Part shown: in pieces, positions 38,446 through 46,700 of the stretch | Numbering within the stretch: the first letter of the stretch is position 1 | Layout: each line of letters opens with the position of its first letter | From: Acidobacteriota bacterium | Lineage (GTDB): Bacteria > Acidobacteriota > Terriglobia > Acidiferrales > UBA7541 | Direction of reading: 5' to 3' | DNA length: 64,000 nucleotides | NCBI GenBank assembly: GCA_021788095.1 | Contig: JAJYLB010000012.1 | Span: forward strand, 33,626-97,625 | Program-made: the position numbers and the translations under genes | The notes under the pieces: model-generated | Told to the model about the DNA's origin: nothing | The model's database searches: none | What the model saw: the letters and a program-made list of their open reading frames with translations, nothing else

Positions 38446-40899
38446 TTACTGGCGGAGGGCCGCGATCGCGTCGACGCGAGCGGCGCGGCGAGCGGGGATG
38501 TACGTGGCTACGAAGCCGGCGGCGACCACGAGCAGAGTGACGGCGGCGAAGGTGACTGGATCGGTGGTTTTGACGCCGTACAGCAAGCTCCCAAGCAGAC
38601 GGCTGAACGCCAGAGCGCCTGCCACCCCGACCACCGTGCCGGCCAGGATCACCCGCAAACCCTGCCCCGCGATCATGCGCACCACGTCATTCGCCTCCGC
38701 TCCCAGCGCTACGCGGATGCCGATCTCCTTCGTGCGCTGGGAAACCAGATACGCGGCCGACCCATAGACTCCCATCAGCGCCACAATCAGCGCGGTCACG
38801 GCGAAGACGGCGAGCAGCACCATATTGAAGCGCCGGTCGGCCGTGGAAGCAAAAACGATCTGGCTCATCGTGAGGAAGCGCACGGGGAGATCGGGCTGGA
38901 CCGCCTGCTCGATTTGGCGGGCCAGGGGAACCAGGTCCGCCGCGGGCCGGGCGCTTCGCAGAACCACGGAGAAATTGTTGGCGGCGCGCTGGCGGTAGTC
39001 GGAATAGAACATGGGCAGCGGAGCGGCGTCCAGCTTGCGGTTACGCACGTCGCCGACTACGCCCACGACGGTGAACGGTCTCAAGTCGGTATCCATGTTC
39101 GCGAACTCGATCCGTTTCCCCAACGGATTCTGGCCCGGCCACTGCTCGCTCGCGAATGCCTGGCTGACGACCGCGACGCTGGGCGCATCGGGGCCGTCGC
39201 TTGCCTGGAACAGGCGGCCGCGCAGAAGCGGGATACGCATCGTTTGGAAATACCCGCCGCTGGCCACCACATATTCCGCCTGGCCGGTTCGCGTGGGATC
39301 CTGCCTCAGCCTGAGGTAGGCCTGGGCGAGTTCCTTGAAGCTGGAGAAGGTGTCGGTCGGGCCCAGGACCAGGTACCCACCGCTGCGGGTCAAGTCGGAG
39401 AGCGGCAGGTCGCTGACGACGCCGACGTCCTCGACGCCGGGCACGGCGCGAAGGCGGTCGGCCAGCGACTCGAGCATGTTTATGAGATGGGTTTTCTCCG
39501 CCGGAGTTTCCGGCCAGACATCGAGCAAATCCATGGACAGGACGCGCTGGGGCTCGAAACCGGCGCGAACTTCGAGCAAGCCGAACAAGCTGCGCCCGAG
39601 CAGCAGCGCGCCCACCAGGAGCACCAAGGGGATGGCAACTTGCGCGCCCAGCAGCACCGCGCGCAGGCGATGGCTCGAGTGGCTGCCGGTCTGCCCGCGG
39701 TCGCTGCCCTTCAGACACTCCTGAATTTCGCTGCCGGCGGCGCGCAGCGCCGTCACCAGGCCCAGCGCTACCGCCGTCAGCACCGCCACGGCCGCGGCAA
39801 AAACGAGTACCTCCGGATGCCAGCGCACATCCCCCGCGCGCGGCAATTTGGCCGATCCCAGTAAGACGAGCGCCCGCACGCCCCACAGAGCCACCGGCAA
39901 ACTGATGAGGCTGGCGCCTGCCGAAAGGAGCAGCGATTCCGCGATGAACTGGCCGACGAGGTGCCCGCGACTGGCTCCCACCGCCACCCGAACGGCCAAC
40001 TCCCGCTGGCGCCCCGCGGCTTGGGCGAGCAGCAGATTCGCCACATTCGCGCAGGCCACCAGCAAGAGCAGGCCCACCGCGCCCACCAGCGCCAGCAGCG
40101 CGGGTCGCGCGTTGCCTACGATCTGGTCTTCCAGCCGCACCAGCTCCACGTCAGTCATGTCCGTCGCTGCGCCGTACTCCTGTTTGAGCCGGCGCGCCAC
40201 GGCGCTCGCTTCGGCCCGCGCCGCACTCAACTTCACGCCGGGTTTTAGTCGGCCGATCGCCAGCCAAATGTGGCTGATGCGGTACGTCATGGTGGAACTG
40301 AGTTCGCGAGGAAACCAGAGGTCCGCGCCGTCCGGGTAGTCGAAGCCTGCCGGCATGACGCCCACGATCGTCACATCGTGACCGGAAAGGCTCAGGTGCC
40401 GCGCGGCAAAATCGGGCGTACCTCCAAGAAAGCGTTTCCAAAAGCCATAGCTCACCAGCACCATCGGCGTTCCGCCAACATGGAGCTGCTCGGCGGGAAA
40501 GGTTCGCCCGCGCACGGGCTGGACCCCCATCACCTGGAAGAAGTCGCGGGAAACGGCGGCTATCGTGACCAGCGTGGGTCGCGAACCGCCAGCCACCGGC
40601 TCGAGATCGCTATTGAATTCCGCCATCCCCTCGAACGCGCCGGTCTGCTCGCGCAGGTCCTGGAAATTGAGGTCTGCCCACCGGGGATTGGTTCCCCGCG
40701 CGGTGTCCTCGAACAGGCGGACAATGCGATCGGGATGGGGATAAGGAAGGGGGCGGAGGAGAACGCCGTCCACCACGCTGAACATGGCGGTCGCGCCGCC
40801 GATGCCCAGCGCCAGTGTCACCATGGCGATGGCAGCGAATCCCGGCCTGCGGGCAAGCAGACGCACCCCGTGGCTCAGATCCTGCCAGAACGATAGCAC
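38446..40899 (-). CDS. ADOP-type duplicated FtsX/MacB permease
   Basis: An 817-residue membrane protein with two copies of the MacB periplasmic core plus FtsX permease unit. The first opens RRPGFAAIAMVTLALGIGGA and has a three-helix FtsX block around 280-420. The second has its core around 470-680 and closing helices around 690-800. Eight helices in total, no ATPase domain. This is the acidobacterial duplicated orphan permease layout; the function is unproven, and export or signalling with a separate MacB-type ATPase is possible. GGAGG 8 nt before GTG 40899 sets the start; an ATG at 40959 is less supported. No ATPase gene is nearby. Confidence 0.88.
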   Translation of the reverse strand: MLSFWQDLSHGVRLLARRPGFAAIAMVTLALGIGGATAMFSVVDGVLLRPLPYPHPDRIVRLFEDTARGTNPRWADLNFQDLREQTGAFEGMAEFNSDLEPVAGGSRPTLVTIAAVSRDFFQVMGVQPVRGRTFPAEQLHVGGTPMVLVSYGFWKRFLGGTPDFAARHLSLSGHDVTIVGVMPAGFDYPDGADLWFPRELSSTMTYRISHIWLAIGRLKPGVKLSAARAEASAVARRLKQEYGAATDMTDVELVRLEDQIVGNARPALLALVGAVGLLLLVACANVANLLLAQAAGRQRELAVRVAVGASRGHLVGQFIAESLLLSAGASLISLPVALWGVRALVLLGSAKLPRAGDVRWHPEVLVFAAAVAVLTAVALGLVTALRAAGSEIQECLKGSDRGQTGSHSSHRLRAVLLGAQVAIPLVLLVGALLLGRSLFGLLEVRAGFEPQRVLSMDLLDVWPETPAEKTHLINMLESLADRLRAVPGVEDVGVVSDLPLSDLTRSGGYLVLGPTDTFSSFKELAQAYLRLRQDPTRTGQAEYVVASGGYFQTMRIPLLRGRLFQASDGPDAPSVAVVSQAFASEQWPGQNPLGKRIEFANMDTDLRPFTVVGVVGDVRNRKLDAAPLPMFYSDYRQRAANNFSVVLRSARPAADLVPLARQIEQAVQPDLPVRFLTMSQIVFASTADRRFNMVLLAVFAVTALIVALMGVYGSAAYLVSQRTKEIGIRVALGAEANDVVRMIAGQGLRVILAGTVVGVAGALAFSRLLGSLLYGVKTTDPVTFAAVTLLVVAAGFVATYIPARRAARVDAIAALRQ

Positions 40900-41222
40900 C
40901 GTTCCGCCCTCCGTCTTGTTGAGCGGCGCTTCTGTGGTCCACGTTGGCGCTGCGAGCACTGCCGAAGCCCGGCGACTCCCCGGTCACCAGTCCCCGGGCG
41001 TGCAACGTGCGTTCAGCGCCTCAGGATCGTTTCTGCGAGGAGGCCCTGGACTACGGCAAACGTCGCCCTTTGGCCAGCCGAGAAGCCGATCCTGCACCGG
41101 CACTCCCCACGCTGCGTGCCGAATGGCTTCGGACGGGACTTGTTTTATCACAATCGGGCGGCTGGCGGGAGATTTTCCTGCCCCCGTTCCTGAAGCGGCA
41201 AGAGGGAGGCAGGCGAATCCTG

Positions 41223-41346
41223 CTTGAAGCTGTCGCACGGCCTGCTCCCTTGTAGGGCACGGCTTTAGTCGTGCCGTAAAGTCCCGCCAAAAACCAGCGG
41301 CTTTAGCCCCTGAAGGAACGAGAAGGGGCTTTGCGACAGCCATCTA
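41223..41346. repeat. Family B element, copy 4 (diverged)
   Basis: Ends CTTGAAGCTGTCGCACGGCC and, inverted, GCGACAGCCATCTA. Core hairpins GGCACGGC-TTTA-GTCGTGCC (one G-T mismatch) and GCGGC-TTTA-GCCCC. It opens a run of three elements (B, E, A) that fills the gap up to the PEBP gene. Confidence 0.7.
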
Positions 41347-41368
41347 ATGGGATGGCGGAGTTTGCGCT

Positions 41369-41531
41369 CTAGCAGGATGCTGCAAAAGGCCAGGGTGTCA
41401 TGCTGAGCGGAGCGAAGCATCCCGTCAACTCCCCGGAAACTGGGGTCGGGATCCCTCGCGGAGTTTACCCTGAGTGAAACGAACGGGCTCAGGATGACGG
41501 TGCCCAGGGGCCTTTTGCAGCATCCTGCTAG
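41369..41531. mobile_element. Family E element with perfect inverted ends
   Basis: A 163-bp element: CTAGCAGGATGCTGCAAAAG continues GCC at the left and is repeated without mismatch, inverted, at the right (GGCCTTTTGCAGCATCCTGC-TAG). TA flanks both ends. The core contains GTCATGCTGAGCGGAGCGAA and GGGCTCAGGATGAC. A decayed relative lies in the nuo operon at 20091. Its right TA is also the left TA of the next element. Confidence 0.85.
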
Positions 41532-41668
41532 TGTCCTGAGTCAGAAGTTCGCAACATAGATTTTCGAGGGTCGGAGCTTCAGCTCCGACATTAAGGCCCG
41601 CCAAATCAAGGGGCTTCAGCCCCTGAAGCAGAGCGACTTTTACATGGAACTTGTAACTCGGGACACTA
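41529..41668. repeat. Family A element, copy 4
   Basis: The best-preserved copy, 140 bp. TAGTGTCCTGAGTCAGAAGT at the left and its inverted partner ACTTGTAACTCGGGACACTA at the right match at 19 of 22 end positions. Its terminal CTA supplies the stop codon of the PEBP gene on the minus strand. Confidence 0.9.
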
Positions 41669-42253
41669 GCGGCGGCCGTACCGGCTCATCAGTTCCGCCT
41701 GGGCCAGGATTTTTCCTTTCATCGCACGGTCGAGATCGGCGCGGCTCGCGCCCGGGGCGAGGTTAAGGTCGGCATCGAGCGCGTAGAGCCGGAAATAGTA
41801 ACGGTGTGCGGGTCCCGGCGGCGGGCAGGGACCTCCATAGCCGATCTGGCCGAACCCGTTTCTGCCTTGCCGGGAGCCGTCGGGCAGCGATTTCTCCCGG
41901 GAAAGATTTTCCGGCAGCGTTCGGGCGGTTGCCGGAACGTCGTAGAGCACCCAATGCACGAACGTGCCGCCGGGCGCATCGGGATCCTCGGTCACCAGGC
42001 TGAAGCTGCGCGTTCCTGCCGGCGCCGCATCCCAAGCAAGCGGCGGCGAGACGTCGTCTCCGTCGCAAGTGAACTTCCGGGGAATGGGGTCGTTCGGGGT
42101 GAGTGTGGAACTTTTCAGCACAAATCCCATGGCCGCTCCTTTCTCCAGGCCCGCGCTATCGAGCGCCGAGGTCCTCGATCCGCACGAAAGCAGGATGCCC
42201 GCCACCATTGCGCTCGCGGCCACCATGCCGGTCGCGCGTCCTTTGCCAATCAT
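41666..42253 (-). CDS. YbhB/YbcL-type PEBP lipoprotein
   Basis: A 195-residue phosphatidylethanolamine-binding-protein fold (Raf kinase inhibitor-like, bacterial YbhB type). An N-terminal lipoprotein signal ends in GILLSCG, with the lipidated Cys near residue 24. The ligand-pocket motifs follow: FTCDGDDVSPPLAW, VTEDPDAPGGTFVHWVLYDV and YGGPCPPPG-HRYYFRLYALD. The role in bacteria is unclear. The TAG stop is formed by the end of the adjoining mobile element, so the original C-terminus may have been a little different. It follows the AmrS gene by 8 bp in the same direction. Confidence 0.9.
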   Translation of the reverse strand: MIGKGRATGMVAASAMVAGILLSCGSRTSALDSAGLEKGAAMGFVLKSSTLTPNDPIPRKFTCDGDDVSPPLAWDAAPAGTRSFSLVTEDPDAPGGTFVHWVLYDVPATARTLPENLSREKSLPDGSRQGRNGFGQIGYGGPCPPPGPAHRYYFRLYALDADLNLAPGASRADLDRAMKGKILAQAELMSRYGRR

Positions 42254-42261
42254 TGGCCCTC

Positions 42262-43383
42262 CTAAAAGATGCGCAAGCGCGCCGCGCGCGGCGACAGGGT
42301 GAACGGGCGCGAGCTGATTTGTCCCGCGAATCGCTCCGGCCAGCGGCCGGGAATCGCCAAGCCGCACGACGGACAGCGGCCCTCCGGCGTGAGCCGGTAG
42401 CTCAGGATGAGGTAACCGTAGCGTTCGATGACCGGAGTGCGGCACCCGGGGCACAGCGTGTTTTCCCGGTCGCCCACCCGGCCCGGGAGATTGCCCGCAT
42501 AGACGTAGCGTAAGCCTGCCTGGCGGCCGATTTCCGCCGCGCGCAAGAGGGTTTCGGCCGGCGTGTCTTCCGGGCCGGTCATCTTGTAATCCCGGTGAAA
42601 GGCGGTGACATGCCAGGGAATGTCGAACGAGACGCCCGCGAGGAATTCCGCCATCCGCGCCAGTTCGCCGCCGGAATCGTTGAAGCCGGGTACCAGCAGG
42701 GTGACCACCTCGAGCCAAAAGCCCATCTCGTGGATTCGCCGAATGCCGTCCAGGATGGGAGCCAGGCGGCCGCCGAGCTGACGGTAATGGCGATCGTCGA
42801 AGCTTTTGAGATCGACTTTGTAAAGGTCCACGTGCGGGCGCAGATATTCGAGGACGCGCGGCGTGGCGTTTCCGTTGGAAACGAATCCGGTCGCCAGGCC
42901 CGCGGCGCGCGCTTCTCGGAACACCGCTACCGCCCATTCGCTGGTGATGAGCGGCTCGTTGTAAGTGCTCACCACCACCCGCGCGTTCTGGCCGAGCGCC
43001 TCCGAAACGATTGTGCCCGGCTCGATGCGCAAGGGAGGGGAAACGGCGGCGGGATCGCGCAGGGCTTGCGAGGTAACCCAATTCTGGCAATAGCCGCAAT
43101 GGAGATCGCAACCCAGCATGCCGAAACTGAAAGCCAAGGCGCCGGGATAGGCGTGGTGGAAAGGCTTCTTCTCGATGGGATCGCATTGGATGCCCGCCAC
43201 GTATCCCCAGGGCGCCCGCAAGCGGCCGTCGCGGTTGAACCGGACTTTGCAGACACCGGCTTGCCCGGGTGGAATGCGGCATTCGTGGCCGCAGGCGTAG
43301 CACCGCACCCAATGGCGGTCCAAGCTGTCGTACAACTCGGCTTCGCGCGTCGCTTCGTCGAGGATTTCCTTCAAGGCAGGCAT
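42262..43383 (-). CDS. amrS: AmmeMemoRadiSam-system radical SAM enzyme AmrS
   Basis: A 373-residue radical SAM protein of the PflA-like AmrS family. An N-terminal zinc-like knuckle has CYACGHECRIPPGQAGVC. The radical SAM motif is CDLHCGYCQNW (CxxxCxxC form), followed by STYNEPLI and VDLKSFDDRHYRQL. A C-terminal rubredoxin-like pair CPGCRTP / CPSCGLAIP is also present. The usual partner genes AmrA and Memo/AmrB are not in this window, so the system is split or incomplete. The reaction is not established. The start is the ATG at 43383; an in-frame ATG at 43464 lacks support. Longer antisense frames here are shadows. Confidence 0.9.
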   Translation of the reverse strand: MPALKEILDEATREAELYDSLDRHWVRCYACGHECRIPPGQAGVCKVRFNRDGRLRAPWGYVAGIQCDPIEKKPFHHAYPGALAFSFGMLGCDLHCGYCQNWVTSQALRDPAAVSPPLRIEPGTIVSEALGQNARVVVSTYNEPLITSEWAVAVFREARAAGLATGFVSNGNATPRVLEYLRPHVDLYKVDLKSFDDRHYRQLGGRLAPILDGIRRIHEMGFWLEVVTLLVPGFNDSGGELARMAEFLAGVSFDIPWHVTAFHRDYKMTGPEDTPAETLLRAAEIGRQAGLRYVYAGNLPGRVGDRENTLCPGCRTPVIERYGYLILSYRLTPEGRCPSCGLAIPGRWPERFAGQISSRPFTLSPRAARLRIF

Positions 43384-43585
43384 GGCAGCCGAGATCCCTC
43401 GGTCCAGTCTCCCTCTAGTATGCCAGAGTCGCAACCCGGCGTCGGAAGGCGGCATCACATTCACGGCGCGGGGTTGGCGGTTGCGTCCGCCGCCGTACCA
43501 TTACGCAAGCGTCCCGGCAGCTTCTTTGGCGCGCCGTGGCCACTTGTCGTAGGATGAATGGCCAAGAGCCGGGGAGCCGAAGCAG

Positions 43586-43741
43586 TAGAAGCTGCTGCAG
43601 GACTTGGTTCCTTGTAGGGCACGGCTTTAGCCGTGCCGTAAAGACCGCGAAAAATCAGGGGCTTTAGCCCCTGAGGCGCGCTGTTGGCGTCCGGAATGCT
43701 CCCGCGGGAGCGGGCGAGAAGGGGTTTTGCAACGGCTTCTA
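43586..43741. repeat. Family B element, copy 3
   Basis: Ends TAGAAGCTGCTGCAGGACTT and, inverted, GGTTTTGCAACGGCTTCTA. Hairpins GGCACGGC-TTTA-GCCGTGCC and CAGGGGC-TTTA-GCCCCTG. It also contains a perfect palindrome GCTCCCGCGGGAGC (43698-43711) not present in other copies. It lies just before the giant secreted protein gene. The rest of the 387-bp gap (43384-43585) shows no gene. Confidence 0.8.
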
Positions 43742-43770
43742 GAAGCGTCGCCGGTGTTCAGGAGGCTGTT

Positions 43771-46700
43771 TTGAAGAAACTACGGGGCGTTGGGAACCCA
43801 CGCCACCTTGCCCTTTCCCTATCCATTCTTCTTTGCGGCGGCTTGGTGCTTGCCGCTTACGCGCAGAAAGCGGCGTCCCCTTCGCCCCTGGCGGGCAAAT
43901 TGGGCAAGGTGAAACGCGGAGAGGATGACGCCCAGATCATTCGCGCGCGCGCGAATTGGTTCTTCCGCCAGCGCGCTTACCCGCTGCCGCGCATTCCTGC
44001 CTTCGCGCGCGACCGCGCCTGGACCGTGATGCGGCAGATGGAGCAGAACAAACGCTCTTACTTCGAGCAGAAATACGGCGCCGGCTATCGGCAAATGGCT
44101 GCCGCGGCCGCGCTCGTGGCAAACGTGGTGAATACCGTCAATACCTGGCAGCCGATGGGACCCCAGCCCACGAACGACTATTTCTTCCAGCCGGTCGTTT
44201 CCGGCCGCGTCAGCGCGATGGTCGTCGACCCCTGCGATGCGACGGGCAAGACCGTTTTTCTGGGCGGGGCGCAGGGCGGTTTGTGGCTCACCACCAACGG
44301 CGGAACGAATTGGACCGCGCTCGGCGATGCGCAGCCTTCCCTCGCCGTCGGCTCCCTAGCCGTGAACCCCAACCCGGGCAGCGGCGGCTGCGTGAACGGC
44401 GTCTCGAGAACCGTGTACGTGGGCACGGGCGAAGAAAACTTCTCGCTGGATAGCTACTACGGCGCAGGCATACTTACGTGCACGACGTCGAATGGCTCGA
44501 GCTTCTTGTGCGCGCGAGACCAGACCTTCGGCAATTTCAACGCCGAGTCGAATCCCCTGGACTACGCCGAGGGCGGCACCTACATCGGGAGCTTGGCCGT
44601 CGATCCGGCGAACCCGGCCATCATGCTGGCTGCCGTCGAGGGATTTGAATCGACCCTACCTTCCGGCATTTACTGTTCGGCGAATAACGGCACTTCGTGG
44701 AGCGAGGTGCTGCCGGGTCCGGGCACGCTCAACATCGATGGCACAGCCGTCGCCTTCGATCAGGCAGGCTACGGCTACGCGACGCTGGGGAACTACGATG
44801 GGAGCGGCGGGAGCGGCAGCTCTTCGCTCAACGGCGTCTATAAGTCCACCGCCAAGGTCACCACCTCCTGCTCATCCAATTTTACGGAGCAGGCCGGGCT
44901 GACGAACCTCTCGGGCGTAAGCGGATCGGCGAACATGGGCCGGATCGCCATCGCGGTCGAGTCGAGCCCCTCCAGCCTGAGTGACCCGACCAAGGACGAA
45001 GTTTTCGCCGCGATCGGCAACGCTGCCGACTCTTCCAGCACCCTGCTGGGTGTCTTCAAGAGCACCGATGGCGGCACGACGTGGACTCAGCCGTCCAGTT
45101 CCGCCCTTGTGGCCAAGAACTCCGGCTTCTGCGAGCAGCAGTGTTTCTACGATCTCGCGATTGCGATCGATCCGCGCAACAACTCGGGAACGAATGGCAC
45201 TTCAAACGTGATCTACGCGGGCGGCGCCGCGCCGGGATCGACGAACGGCACGGGCCCGAACGCCACGCTGATCGCCTCGACCGATGGCGGCGGCAGTTGG
45301 CAAGACGTCTCGGCCAACGATTGCAATACCTGTCTCACAGGCCTGCACGTCGACCTGCACGCGATTGCGTTTACCCCCGCGACGGCCTCGAACGATCTGC
45401 TCTACGTGGGCACGGACGGCGGGGCCTGGGTTACGACCAATCCCGGATCGCCTAGTTCTTCCCAGTCGTGGACTGACCTGAACCAGACGCTTGCCCTCAC
45501 GCAATTTTATGCCGGGATCTCCAACGATCCCGCGGGCTGGCAATACCGCACGTTCGGCGGCGCTCAGGACAACGGCGTGCAAGTCTACGGCCAGGAGTCC
45601 GGTACCGCCTGGGACAACACGCTCACGTGCGGCGACGGCGCGGTGACGTTGGTGGACCCTCTGCTTCCCAGCACGATGTACGCGGAATGCGCCTATATCC
45701 CTGGGGTGATCGGCGGCATCGTCAAATCGCTTCTGAACGGCGACGTCAGCGAGTTCAATCCCATTACGCCTCCCCCGTCGAACTATTCCTTCTTTGAAAA
45801 CGACTCGGGTATCGACTTCAGCGATACGGGCAGTTTCGTTCCCCCGCTCGCCATCGATCCGAACGCTACCGGTTCCACCGGCGACGCCCAAACCCTCTAC
45901 TTCGGCACTTACCGCGTTTGGCAAACGACGAACGGCGGCAGCAGTTGGGCGGCGATATCGGCGGACGTGAGTGGAACGAAATCGAGCGACTCCTCGGTGA
46001 GCGGTATCTGCGCGAAGTACACAGGCTACTGCGCGCTCACGGCGCTGGCCGCGGCGCCGACTAGCGCGCACGAGGGCGAGGTGGTCACGGGAAGCAACGT
46101 GGCCGACCTCTACCTGAGCGTCAACGCCAACCAGGGCACGAGCGCCACCTGGACCGAGGTGGGCAACCTGTCGTCCCCGGTCGCGAACGACCCTGGCAAG
46201 TTCCTCCCGCAGACCAACATCACGGACGTGGCGATCGATAGCGGCGGCAATCTTTATGCGACGTTCTCCGGCTTCTCCGGGGCCTACAATTTCTGCACGC
46301 AGTACGCCTCCGACGGCAAGACTTGCCAGACCTCCCAGAGCGTGGACATTCCGAACGGGCATGTGTTTTACGGCGTAGTGGCGGGGGGCAGCAGTCCTAC
46401 CGTCGCGTGGTCGGACGTAAGTTCGGGCGCGGCCTGCGTTTCGCCTGCGGCGAATCTGCCCAACATCCCTGTCAACAGCATCGTGGTGGATCCGGATCAT
46501 GCCGGGCAGCTCTTCGTCGGAACCGATGTGGGTGTCTTCGTGGGCGAACTGCAGGGTGCCGCGGGGGCCTACACGGGCGGCTGCTGGACGCCGCTCGGCT
46601 CGGGCCTGCCGAATTCCGCGGTGCTCTCGCTTTCACTGAACGACGCGTCGCGCACGCTGCTCGCCGGCACGCACGGACGGAGCGCGTGGCACTACGCCTT

